Positions 51,976-60,484 of a stretch of DNA of 64,000 bases are shown piece by piece. Source of the DNA: Sphingosinicella terrae (lineage in GTDB: Bacteria; Pseudomonadota; Alphaproteobacteria; Sphingomonadales; Sphingomonadaceae). Positions within the stretch are counted from its first letter, which is position 1, and each line of letters opens with the position of its first letter. The notes under the pieces were generated by a model. It saw nothing but the letters and a program-made list of their open reading frames with translations. It made no database searches and was not told the DNA's origin. The stretch is from assembly GCF_003347635.1 (NCBI RefSeq), contig NZ_QDFY01000008.1:102766-166765 (forward strand). The letters run 5' to 3'. The translations under genes and the position numbers were made by a program.

Positions 51976-53347
51976 CGGCGATTCCGGCCTCCTGGTCCTC
52001 GGTGACTTCCACGTCGATCATCCATTCTTGTCCCGGACGGGCGTTCTCGAGAAGGACGCCGTTGCGGAGAAGGTTGATGACGCTTGCCTTGACGTACCAA
52101 CGACCCTTGCGGACCGAGAAGAGCTCCATTCCGGTCACGGAGGCGTCGGCATCGCCGAGCAGCGCCGACGCCGCCTCCCAGCCGGCCACGGTCTCGTCGT
52201 AGCGGTAAGGATCGATCAGGCGAAAATCGGCCCAGTCGGCAAAGGCCGGAGCTCCCCGGACGAATCCCGCCTGCACCAGTTCTTCCGCGAGGCGTCGCGC
52301 GCGGGCCAGCGCTTCGTCCAGATCGAGCAGTCGGTCCTGCGGGCTGAAGCTGAGGGCGGAGATGCGCTGCGGCGCGTCATCGCTGCGCACATACCAGCTC
52401 AGGTCCGAAACTCGCCCCAGGTCGCGGTCGAGATCGCCGAGGCGCAGGCGGAGCTCAACCACGCCGTCGGCATGGCCGTTGCCGTCATAGTCGCTGAACG
52501 CAAGCGTCGATGCCGCGCGCGTCGCCGCGATCGGTTCGCCGGGCGCGAAGGCCATGCGGCCGATCGAAGGCTCTCCGCCCGTGAGGGAATGGAGTGGCAC
52601 CGGGCCGATCGGGACGGCCAGCTCGGTTCCGCCGGCATCGGGAATGCTCATTTCGGTCATGGCGACTTGGGCATCGTCCGTCGCCCGGTCGGCCTCCGCC
52701 ACATCGACCCGGCGATGGCTGAGCGTCATCCCGCGCCATTCGAAAGCGATCGCGTCGCCGTCGAGATGCGCCGGAACCGAGCGGAAATCGACCCGCGAAA
52801 GATCGTTCCAGGCGATCCGGAAGCTCAGAACATTGGCTGCGCCCATCTCGACCGGAATGCGCGAGGACCAGAAATCGTAGGTCTCGCTTCCGACTCTGAG
52901 CGCGACCAGCGGCCGATCCGGCGTCGAAGTCACGCGCCGGCGGATGCGCTCCATCGGCTGCCGCTCGACCGATCCGTCGGCATAGTGCGCCTCGATCTCG
53001 AGCATGCGGGCGGCCTCGAGCGAATCCCCTTCGAGGGCGACGGCGACGCCATCCCGCTCGTCACGGCTGGTGTCCGTCAGCTCGACGAGCGGCGGGACGC
53101 GCTCGGGCTCGGTAGTCAGCAGGACGGTGTCCCCATCGACACGGGTCCACCGGCCGTCCGAGCTCAGGCTCAGCGCGCCGACGTCGAAGCCCCATTCGAA
53201 CCGTCCGTCGGGCGCGAGCCGGAGGCGCGACGACGTCTCCATCCTCTCGCTGAGATAATAGCCGGAGGTTCGATCGGGCGGCGCCGGCGCGGGCGCCGGC
53301 TGGGCCGCGGCCAGGGCCAGGGCCATCAATCCGAAGACTCCGATCAT
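51953..53347 (-). CDS. Secreted hypothetical protein, paralogue B
   Basis: A 464-residue exported protein (signal segment MIGVFGLMALALAAAQPAPA). The N-terminal region reads as a lipocalin-like sheet (SSRLRLAPDGRFEWGFDVGA, LSLSSDGRWTRVDGDTVLL). A middle beta-domain includes DRPLVALRVGSETYDFWSSR, then PVEMGAANVLSFRIAWND. The C-terminal domain includes ISALSFSPQDRLLDLDEALA, then RARRLAEELVQAGFVRG and MELFSVRKGRWYVKASVINL. It is clearly related along its length to the gene just upstream and coupled to it by an ATGA overlap. AGGAGGGAGCGGC precedes ATG 53347. Its end overlaps the esterase ATG. Function unknown. Confidence 0.75.
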   Translation of the reverse strand: MIGVFGLMALALAAAQPAPAPAPPDRTSGYYLSERMETSSRLRLAPDGRFEWGFDVGALSLSSDGRWTRVDGDTVLLTTEPERVPPLVELTDTSRDERDGVAVALEGDSLEAARMLEIEAHYADGSVERQPMERIRRRVTSTPDRPLVALRVGSETYDFWSSRIPVEMGAANVLSFRIAWNDLSRVDFRSVPAHLDGDAIAFEWRGMTLSHRRVDVAEADRATDDAQVAMTEMSIPDAGGTELAVPIGPVPLHSLTGGEPSIGRMAFAPGEPIAATRAASTLAFSDYDGNGHADGVVELRLRLGDLDRDLGRVSDLSWYVRSDDAPQRISALSFSPQDRLLDLDEALARARRLAEELVQAGFVRGAPAFADWADFRLIDPYRYDETVAGWEAASALLGDADASVTGMELFSVRKGRWYVKASVINLLRNGVLLENARPGQEWMIDVEVTEDQEAGIADAAADGA

Positions 53348-54783
53348 GCCGCTCCCTCCTGGCGCCATGGCCGCCAGCGGTGGCCGAGCGCGGAGCCGAT
53401 GACGGCCCCGCCGGCGCCATCGGCCATCCCGGCCCTGAACATCAGCACCCGCACGACCCATTCCCGTCCGGGAGTCGTCGCCATGGCGCTCGTCCGGCCC
53501 GCATCTTCGACCCTGACTTCGACTGTCCAGGCGCCGTCGCTCATCGTGAAGAGATGCATGGCGGCGAGCCCCGGTTCGTCCGCGGACAGCCAGCTTTCCG
53601 CCTCCGTCCAGTCGGACGCCTCCTCGTCGAAGCGGGCGGGATCGATCGGCTGGAATGAAGCCGTGCCCTCTTCGCGGCTACCGGCGGGGGCGAAGCTCGC
53701 GCGGGCAAGCCATTGCTGCAACATCCGTGCCCGCAAGAGGGTCTCGCCGAGCGACAGCATCCGATCCTGCGGACTGAAGGCCAGAGACGCGACCTGCAGG
53801 CCATCGCCCGCGCCGGCGAGATGCCAGGAAAGAGCGGATACGCGACCGAAATCGTACGCCTGCCCGGCGGTGATCAGGCGCAGCTCGGCGACGCCCGCTG
53901 CGGACGCGCCGCCCTCCTCTTCGCCGAGCACGAGCGTGGATCCTCGGCGCGTCGCGTCGAGCGGCTCGTCGAGCCGGACAAGGAGCGCGCCGACCGCGGG
54001 CTCGTCGCCGGAAAGCACCCATGGCTCCGACAGTGCCTCACCAGGCACGTCCGCCGGCGCGAAGGCATCCAGGCAGGCCACGTCGGCACCATTGTCGTCG
54101 GCGGCGGGCGGAGCGCGATCATAGGGTATGGCATAGCCCCACCAGTGGATCGTCAGCCGGCCATCGCGCACGTCGCCCGCTTGAGAGCCGAATGCGGCTT
54201 GGGCGAAATTGGCCGGGACGACACGGAGGCCGAGGACATTGTCGCCGTCCCGGGTCACCTCGATCGGCCAGGAGCGGTAGGTGAAGGCGTCGCTGACGAG
54301 GCGCACCGCGACGAGCGGGCGCTGCGGCGACGAGGGCAGGCGGACCTGGAAATCGCGAAACCGGAAGCGTTCGTGATAGCCGTCCGGATATTCGGCCTCG
54401 ACGCCGAGATGGGACGTGGCTTCGCGCGAGTCCGGCTCCAGCGATACCAGCACGCCTTCGCCGCCGTCGCGGCTCGATTGGGCCAGCTGGACTTCGGGGC
54501 TGCCGACCGCTTCTTCGTTGGTGAGATCGAGGCGGTCAGGTCCGTCGCGGCACCAGCGCCCCCGCGCGGACAGGTCGAGCTCGCGCGTGGCGAAGTTCCA
54601 CAAGAAGGTCCCGTCCGGCTTCAGCTCGATTGCTGACGTCCATCCAAGCGACGGCGGGGCATCGCTGAAATCGGCAACATAGCGGCCGGCGAAGCCGCGC
54701 GGACCGGACGGTTCGGCCGGATTCTGCGCCTCCGCGCGAGCGCCGAGCAGCGCCAGGGCAGCCAGCATGACGGCAGATCGCAT
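53344..54783 (-). CDS. Secreted hypothetical protein, paralogue A
   Basis: A 479-residue exported protein (signal MRSAVMLAALALLGARAEAQ). It follows the same domain order as the downstream paralogue: SAIELKPDGTFLWNFATREL then DLSARGRWCRDGPDRLDL, SDAFTYRSWPIEVTRDGDNV, VASLAFSPQDRMLSLGETLL then RARMLQQWLARASF, and MHLFTMSDGAWTVEVRVEDA. A hydrophobic, Gly-rich stretch near the C terminus (VLMFRAGMADGAGGAVIGSA) is followed by a basic tail and may anchor it. GGGGAGGGAGGG precedes ATG 54783. It faces the LtaS-like gene across 77 bp. No family recognised. Confidence 0.75.
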   Translation of the reverse strand: MRSAVMLAALALLGARAEAQNPAEPSGPRGFAGRYVADFSDAPPSLGWTSAIELKPDGTFLWNFATRELDLSARGRWCRDGPDRLDLTNEEAVGSPEVQLAQSSRDGGEGVLVSLEPDSREATSHLGVEAEYPDGYHERFRFRDFQVRLPSSPQRPLVAVRLVSDAFTYRSWPIEVTRDGDNVLGLRVVPANFAQAAFGSQAGDVRDGRLTIHWWGYAIPYDRAPPAADDNGADVACLDAFAPADVPGEALSEPWVLSGDEPAVGALLVRLDEPLDATRRGSTLVLGEEEGGASAAGVAELRLITAGQAYDFGRVSALSWHLAGAGDGLQVASLAFSPQDRMLSLGETLLRARMLQQWLARASFAPAGSREEGTASFQPIDPARFDEEASDWTEAESWLSADEPGLAAMHLFTMSDGAWTVEVRVEDAGRTSAMATTPGREWVVRVLMFRAGMADGAGGAVIGSALGHRWRPWRQEGAA

Positions 54784-54860
54784 CCCTCCCTCCCCGATCC
54801 GGCATAGCATGAACGAGGCGGCGACACCGAGTCTTAAGCAGTGGCCGCTAGAGGGGGCGC

Positions 54861-56876
54861 ATGCAGGCCGAGCTCGCCTCCGAGCGCCCCAAGATGTGGA
54901 TGCGCCCTACCTGGGCGGGCGCGACGCGCATGTCTCTGCCGGCGGTCGTGCTCGCCACCCTGCTGTTCGAGCTAGCCATGGCCGAGCGCAAATATGGTCT
55001 GTTCGGCGGCGGCTTCGGTCAGTCGCGGGCGCTCGATACGCCGCTCGAGATCGGGGCCTTCCTCGCCGCCCTGCTCGCCTGCCACAGCCTGCTGTTCTTC
55101 CTGCTCTACCGGCTGATCCGGCGGCTCCACGGCCGACGCGCCGACAGCCCGCTCGTTCCCTTCAATTTCGCCTGCTTCGCCGGGCTCGGTGCGATCGGGG
55201 CCGTCGTCGCGAAATATCAGGCCTTGTCCTATTTCAGCGATGCGATGAGTTTCCAGATCGTCCGCAATCTCGGCGGCGGAAGCCTCGCGGACGCGTTGCT
55301 GTTCAGCCTCAGCGAGGCCGGGCTCATCCTGATCGGCGCCGGCGGCTTCGTCCTGGTCTATATCGGCCTTCTGCTGCTCCTGCGCCGGCGCTGGCAGGAC
55401 CTGGCGCCCCTGCCGGACCACCCCCGGCTGAACGGCCGCGCACTGGCTGCGGCCCTGATCGCGGTGCCGCTCCTGCTGTTCGCCGCCAATCGCGCCGGCG
55501 ATGCGCGCTCGGCGCTGGCCCGGTTCAACAGCGTCGTCGCCATCGGCACGGTCGGCCATTATCTGACCGACTGGGACCGGGACGGATGGAGCTATTACAG
55601 CTTCCCGATCGACCGGCAGCCCTTCGACGGCAGCCGCCATCCTTATGCCCTCGACGTCCCGGGCAACGGCATCGACGAGGACGGATTCGCTGGAGACCTG
55701 GTAATCGGCGGGGCCGGGCCGGTGGAGGCGCCGGCGCCGTCGCCGGCGATCATCGACGGGCGCAAGCGCCACGTCGTGCTCATCGTCCTCGAAAGCACCC
55801 GAGCCGATGCGATCGGCCGCCGGATCGACGGCCGGGCCGTCGCGCCGACGCTGGAGAGCCTCGCCCGGCGCGGCACCGCCGCGAGCGAGGCCTATAGTCA
55901 CGTCGGATTCACCACCCAGTCGCTCCAGAGCCTGTTCACCGGCCGGCTTTCGCCGGCCGACGACCGCCAGTCGCTGGTCCGCGACTTCCTCGCCAACGGC
56001 TACGAGGTCGGCATCTTCTCGGGCCAGTCGGAGGATTTCGGCGGGATCGCGGAGGTGACCGGGATGCGCCGCGGCGCGATCTTCGTCGACGCCAATACGT
56101 TGCGCGAGGAACGCGCCTTCAGCTTCGCGGCCGAAGGCTCCCTCCACGTCGACGGCAGGATCCTGCTTCGCGAGTTCGACCGTCGGCTGGGGCGGCCGCA
56201 GGCCTGGACGCGCCCGCATTTCCTCTATTTCAACTTCCAGTCGGCCCATTTCCCTTATGCCTTCCCCGGCATGGACCAGACCATAGCGGGAGAGCCGATC
56301 CCGCGATCCGAGATCAACGAAGCCAATCGCGACTGGGTGGCGCGGACCTACTGGAACGCGATCGCCTATAATGACCGGCTGATCGCTGCCCTGCTCGACC
56401 GCCTCGAGCGATTGGGCGTGCTCGACGACACGCTGATCGTCGTTACCGCCGATCATGGCGAGTCGCTGTTCGACGACGGCTTCCTCGGCCATGGCCATGC
56501 GCTGAACGGCCAGCAGACCCGCATCCCGTTCATTCTCAGCGAACCGGGAATGGCACTACCGGCGACCGTGGGGCTGGCCGACATGCGCGCGCTGATCCTG
56601 CGCGCCGCCGGTGCGACCGGCGTGCCGGCTCCGGCATCAGCGGGCGTGTTCCAGTATCTCGGCGAGCTCGACCGTCCGGGCATGATCGGTCGGGTGACGC
56701 GAGGCGGCGACTGGATCCGCTTCGACCTGTTCGAGGAGGCGGTATGGACCAGCCGCTCGGGCCGCTGGACTCCCTATCGGGCGCTGGACGGTGCCGAGAA
56801 GGATGAAGCGGACGCGCTCATTGACGCCTGGGCGCGGGAGCGCTGGCTGCGCCACCGTGAGGCCGCGAGCCGCTGA
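54861..56876 (+). CDS. Membrane-anchored LtaS-like sulfatase/phosphotransferase
   Basis: A 671-residue protein. About five transmembrane helices occupy the first ~230 residues (LPAVVLATLLFELAM, GAFLAALLACHSLLFFLLYR, ACFAGLGAIGAVVAKY, LILIGAGGFVLVYIGLLLLL, ALAAALIAVPLLLFAA). A linker follows with two Asp/Gly-rich, EF-hand-like loops (WDRDGWSYYSFPID; PGNGIDEDGF). The alkaline-phosphatase-superfamily catalytic domain starts ~residue 310: VVLIVLESTRADAIG (nucleophile region), APTLESLARRGT, and the metal ligands in TADHGESLFDDGFLGHGH. Gram-negative relatives make glycerophosphate-modified glucans or modify lipid A/polysaccharide. The alternative is a true sulfatase. Confidence 0.82.
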   Translation: MQAELASERPKMWMRPTWAGATRMSLPAVVLATLLFELAMAERKYGLFGGGFGQSRALDTPLEIGAFLAALLACHSLLFFLLYRLIRRLHGRRADSPLVPFNFACFAGLGAIGAVVAKYQALSYFSDAMSFQIVRNLGGGSLADALLFSLSEAGLILIGAGGFVLVYIGLLLLLRRRWQDLAPLPDHPRLNGRALAAALIAVPLLLFAANRAGDARSALARFNSVVAIGTVGHYLTDWDRDGWSYYSFPIDRQPFDGSRHPYALDVPGNGIDEDGFAGDLVIGGAGPVEAPAPSPAIIDGRKRHVVLIVLESTRADAIGRRIDGRAVAPTLESLARRGTAASEAYSHVGFTTQSLQSLFTGRLSPADDRQSLVRDFLANGYEVGIFSGQSEDFGGIAEVTGMRRGAIFVDANTLREERAFSFAAEGSLHVDGRILLREFDRRLGRPQAWTRPHFLYFNFQSAHFPYAFPGMDQTIAGEPIPRSEINEANRDWVARTYWNAIAYNDRLIAALLDRLERLGVLDDTLIVVTADHGESLFDDGFLGHGHALNGQQTRIPFILSEPGMALPATVGLADMRALILRAAGATGVPAPASAGVFQYLGELDRPGMIGRVTRGGDWIRFDLFEEAVWTSRSGRWTPYRALDGAEKDEADALIDAWARERWLRHREAASR

Positions 56877-56995
56877 CCTGCCCGACGATCGCGAAGTTCA
56901 CGACGGGGACGCTTTTGAGGCAGGCCTTTCGTAGGAAAGGGCGGGATGTCCTCGCATCGGCTCGCGATACGCAGAACAACCCGCCCCGACCGAAA

Positions 56996-57202
56996 TCAGC
57001 TGCCGCCGCCGCCCGGGGCAGGCGTGTCGATGGAGACGTCGGCGTCGATCTTCTCGGTGCCGCCGCCGCCGATCAGCCCGCGGCCGAACAGGAGGAAGAG
57101 GACGACGAGGATGGCGATCAGCAGGACGACGGCGAGCAGCGTGCCCCCGCCCCTGCCGCCGCTGTCGGTGGTGATGATGGTTTCTCTTTCGCGCTCGGCC
57201 AT
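56996..57202 (-). CDS. Small single-helix membrane protein (68 aa)
   Basis: Starts MAERERETIITTDSGGRGGG at 57202 after CGGAG. One transmembrane helix (LLAVVLLIAILVVLFLLFGR) is followed by a short acidic tail (TEKIDADVSIDTPAPGGGGS). The tail's KIDADVSID pattern is common among small alphaproteobacterial membrane proteins of unknown function. It is transcribed away from dapB, with 122 bp between starts. Plausible and compact; no function can be assigned. Confidence 0.65.
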   Translation of the reverse strand: MAERERETIITTDSGGRGGGTLLAVVLLIAILVVLFLLFGRGLIGGGGTEKIDADVSIDTPAPGGGGS

Positions 57203-57324
57203 GATGCAAGACTCCGTGGCTTCGTTCCGGGTCCTCAACGCCGGGTGGGTGCGCCTGTTCCTCCCGGCGGCGCTTGCGGCGGCGCGCCGGGTCGATCATG
57301 GAGACCGGGAAAGGAGCGTCCGCC

Positions 57325-58083
57325 ATGGCACGGATCGGCATTTTGGGCTGCTCGGGACGGATGGCCCGGGCGATCTCGGCGCTGCTCCAGACCAGCGCCG
57401 ACGCACGGATCGGCGGCTGCCTCGGCCGCGGCGAGGATCCCGCGCCCTTCGCCGCCGCCTGCGACGTCCTCGCCGACTTCACCGCCCCTGACGCGCTCGC
57501 GCGGCATCTCGACGCTGCCGTCGCGGCCGGCACGCCGATCGTGATCGGGACGACCGGCCTCACCGCGGAGCATCATGCGGCGATCGACCGCGCGGCGCGC
57601 AAGATCGCGGTGCTGCAGTCGGCGAACATGTCACTGGGGGTGAACCTGCTCGCCTTCCTGGTGAAGGAGACGGCGGCGCGGCTCGGCGACGATTGGGACG
57701 TCGAGATCCTCGAGATGCATCATCGCGCCAAGGTCGATGCGCCTTCGGGCACGGCCCTCCTGCTCGGCGAGGCGGCCGCGCAGGGGCGAGGCGTGGCCCT
57801 GGCGGAGGTCGGCGAACGCGGCCGCGACGGGATGACGGGCCCGCGCCGGAGCGGCTATATCGGCTTCGCGTCGTTGCGCGGCGGATCGGTCGCCGGCGAC
57901 CATCAGGTGATCTTCGCGACGGACGGCGAGCGGCTCGAGCTCGGCCATCGCGCCGAGAGCCGGGAGATCTTCGCGCGCGGCGCGATCCGCGCCGCCTTGT
58001 GGCTGTGCGACCGGCCGCACGGCCGCTACGACATGGCCGACATGCTCGGCCTCGGCGAACGCCGCGGAGCCGCGGCCGAATGA
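57325..58083 (+). CDS. dapB: 4-hydroxy-tetrahydrodipicolinate reductase
   Basis: A 252-residue enzyme of lysine/diaminopimelate synthesis, reducing the dihydrodipicolinate-type intermediate with NAD(P)H. The cofactor motif is IGILGCSGRMARAI; TTGLTAEHHAAI and APSGTALLLGEAAA are conserved. The catalytic His-His-x2-Lys is in EMHHRAKVDAPSG (H132/H133, K136). SANMSLGVNLL and VIFATDGERLELGHRAESRE are family hallmarks. ATG 57325 follows AAGGAGCGTCCGCC. Its end overlaps the permease start (ATGA), the first link of a four-gene coupled chain. Slightly short relative to E. coli (273) but complete. Confidence 0.95.
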   Translation: MARIGILGCSGRMARAISALLQTSADARIGGCLGRGEDPAPFAAACDVLADFTAPDALARHLDAAVAAGTPIVIGTTGLTAEHHAAIDRAARKIAVLQSANMSLGVNLLAFLVKETAARLGDDWDVEILEMHHRAKVDAPSGTALLLGEAAAQGRGVALAEVGERGRDGMTGPRRSGYIGFASLRGGSVAGDHQVIFATDGERLELGHRAESREIFARGAIRAALWLCDRPHGRYDMADMLGLGERRGAAAE

Positions 58084-59426
58084 CGACGGACGAAGCGGCG
58101 TCGCCGCCGCGCAAGCTGGTCCGACGGCTGAACCTGTTCGACGCCACGATGATCGTCATGGGCGGGATCATCGGCGCCGGCATCTTCGTCAATCCGGCCG
58201 AGGTGGCGCGGCACGTCGAAGCGCCGGCCTTGGTCGTCGGCGCCTGGCTGATCGGCGGCGCCATCGCGATGGTCGGCGCCTTGGTCTATGCCGAGCTCGC
58301 CGCGCGCCGGCCCGAGACCGGGGGGCAATATGCGTATCTGCGCGACGCCTGGGGGCCCCTGCCCGCCTTCCTCTACGGCTGGTCGCTGCTGCTCGTCATC
58401 CAGTCGGGCGGCATGGCCGCGGTCGCCATCACCTTCGCGCGCTACGCCAACATCCTCACCGGGCTGACCCTGCCGGACGGCCTCGTCGCCTCCGCCGCGC
58501 TGGCGCTGCTGACCGCGATCAACTGCCTCGGCGTGCGGACCGGAAGCAACGTCCAGAGCCTGCTGATGCTGCTCAAGATCGGTGCGATCGCTTTGCTCGT
58601 GCTGGCAGGCTGGCTGATCGCGCCCGCCTTCGCGGCGCCCGCCTCGCCAGCCGCGGCGCCGGCGGCCGGCGGAGGCGGCGCGATCGGTCTCTTCGCCGCT
58701 CTGACCCCGGTGATGTTCGCTTATGGCGGGTGGCAGACGTCGAGCTTCATCGCCGGCGAGATGCGCGACCCCGAGCGTGACCTGTCGCGCGGCCTGCTGC
58801 TCGGCGTCGCCGGCGTCGTCCTTCTCTATGCCGCCGTCGCCTTCGTCTGCGTGCGTGTACTGGGCGTCGCCGGGCTGGCATCGAGCGAGACTCCGGCCTC
58901 CGCGGTGATGCGCGCCGCTCTGGGCGAACACGGGGCGACCCTGATCGCGCTGGGCATCGCGATCTCGGCGCTCGGCTTCCTCAGCCAGGGCATGCTGACG
59001 ACGCCGCGAGTCTATTTCGCCATGGCCGAGGACCGGCTGTTCTTCCGCCGAGTCGGCCAGGTTTCGCCCCGCACCCACGCGCCCATCTTCGCCATCCTTC
59101 TCCAGGGCGCGGCGGCGATCGCCATCGCCTTGTCGGGCACTTACGGGCAGATCCTCGCCTACGTCGTGTCGGTCGATTTCCTGTGGTTCGGGCTGACCGG
59201 CGCCGCCTTGTTCGTGTTCAGGCATCGCCGCCCTTCGAGCGGCGGCTTCCGGGTTCCGCTTCATCCGCTGAGCACCGGCCTGTTCGTCGCCGCCTGCTTC
59301 CTGATCGTCGTCGCGACGGTCTGGCACGCGCCGGCGAACAGCGCCGTCGGCTTCCTCATCCTGCTCGCCGGCGTTCCAGTCTGCCTCATGTGGCTGCGCC
59401 GGCGGCAGCGGGACGGCCAGGCATGA
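58080..59426 (+). CDS. APC family amino-acid permease
   Basis: A 448-residue, 12-helix amino acid-polyamine-organocation transporter. The hallmark TM1 motif is VMGGIIGAGIFVNPAEVARH; the TM6 region VMFAYGGWQTSSFIAGEMRD, then PERDLSRGLLLGVAGVVLLY is typical of the LAT/APC group. It starts inside the last codons of dapB and ends inside the start of the aminotransferase, so all are made together. Position between DapB and an aminotransferase suggests amino-acid uptake or exchange connected to the diaminopimelate/aspartate family, though the substrate cannot be read from sequence. Confidence 0.88.
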   Translation: MTTDEAASPPRKLVRRLNLFDATMIVMGGIIGAGIFVNPAEVARHVEAPALVVGAWLIGGAIAMVGALVYAELAARRPETGGQYAYLRDAWGPLPAFLYGWSLLLVIQSGGMAAVAITFARYANILTGLTLPDGLVASAALALLTAINCLGVRTGSNVQSLLMLLKIGAIALLVLAGWLIAPAFAAPASPAAAPAAGGGGAIGLFAALTPVMFAYGGWQTSSFIAGEMRDPERDLSRGLLLGVAGVVLLYAAVAFVCVRVLGVAGLASSETPASAVMRAALGEHGATLIALGIAISALGFLSQGMLTTPRVYFAMAEDRLFFRRVGQVSPRTHAPIFAILLQGAAAIAIALSGTYGQILAYVVSVDFLWFGLTGAALFVFRHRRPSSGGFRVPLHPLSTGLFVAACFLIVVATVWHAPANSAVGFLILLAGVPVCLMWLRRRQRDGQA

Positions 59427-60484
59427 CTCGGCTGCGCCGATCCGACTACATGCACTGGGCGAAGAACCAGCCCCCGGTGCGCTACAATCTCGCTTCGAGC
59501 GAGGTGGCGCATCCGAGCCTCGACGGCCTGCCGATCCGGATCGCCGACCTCGAGCTCGATGGGGCCAGCCGCCACCGTTACCCGCCTCTGCGCCAGGCGA
59601 TCGCCGACAAGGAAGGGGTGCCGCCGGAATGCGTGGTCATGGCGAACGGCACGTCGATGGCGAACATGCTGGCGCTCGCCGCCCTGGTCGATCCCGGCGA
59701 CGAGCTGCTCGTCGAGACTCCCGTCTACGAGCCGATGGTCGCCACCGCCCGCTTCCTCGGAGCGGAGATCAGGCGGTTCGAGCGGCGGCACGAGGACGGC
59801 TTCCGTCTCGATCCCGCGGCGGTGGCGGCGGCGACGACGCCGCGCACCCGCCTCATCCTGATCACCAACCTCCACAACCCCTCGGGTGCCTATGCCGACG
59901 AGGCGACCCTGGCGGAGATCGGCGCGCTCGGGCCGCATATTCTCGTCGACGAGGTCTATCGCGACGCGGTGCCGGGATCCCGGTCGGCGCTTCATCTCGG
60001 CCCCCGCTTCGTCGTCACCAACAGCCTCACCAAGGTCTACGGCCTCAGCGGGCTGCGCTGCGGCTGGATCCTGGCCGAGCCGGAAGTTGCCGAGCGTATG
60101 TGGCGGCTGAACGAGCTGTTCGGAGTCGCCCAGCCGCACGCCGACGAGCGCCTCGCCTGCATCGCGCTGTCCCATCTCTACAGCCTGGCCGCCGGCACGC
60201 CGGCCTTGCTCGAGCGCAACCGGGCGACCGTGGCGGAGTTCATCGCCGGCCGGCCCGAGATCGACTGGACGCCCACGCGCCACGGCATCACGATCTTCCC
60301 CCGGCTGGCGAAAGGGGATGTCGATTCCCTTCACGCCCGCCTCCTCGCCCATCACGACACTTCGATCGTGCCCGGCCGATGGTTCGAGCGTCCCGACCAT
60401 TTCCGCCTGGGCCTCGGCGCGCCCACTCCCCTGCTGCAAGCCGGCCTCGAACGGCTCGGCCTGGCCCTGGACGAAACAACATGA
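59423..60484 (+). CDS. PLP-dependent aminotransferase, class I/II
   Basis: A 353-residue fold-type I aminotransferase. Key positions: MANGTSMANMLALAALVDPG (cofactor pocket), VETPVYEPM (aromatic stacking), LITNLHNPSGAYAD (Asn), ILVDEVYRDA (Asp-x2-Tyr) and the Schiff-base Lys in TNSLTKVYGLSGLRCGW. It is shorter than AspC-type enzymes at both ends but complete. It belongs to the cystathionine-lyase-like/MalY-type or alanine-type group; exact donor unknown. ATGA overlaps on both sides tie it to the permease and to nth. Confidence 0.85.
   Translation: MTRLRRSDYMHWAKNQPPVRYNLASSEVAHPSLDGLPIRIADLELDGASRHRYPPLRQAIADKEGVPPECVVMANGTSMANMLALAALVDPGDELLVETPVYEPMVATARFLGAEIRRFERRHEDGFRLDPAAVAAATTPRTRLILITNLHNPSGAYADEATLAEIGALGPHILVDEVYRDAVPGSRSALHLGPRFVVTNSLTKVYGLSGLRCGWILAEPEVAERMWRLNELFGVAQPHADERLACIALSHLYSLAAGTPALLERNRATVAEFIAGRPEIDWTPTRHGITIFPRLAKGDVDSLHARLLAHHDTSIVPGRWFERPDHFRLGLGAPTPLLQAGLERLGLALDETT

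Noticed and set aside
56925..56940. CCTTTC-GTAG-GAAAGG hairpin as terminator of the LtaS-like gene
   Set aside because: Only six pairs and no T run follow; too weak to call.
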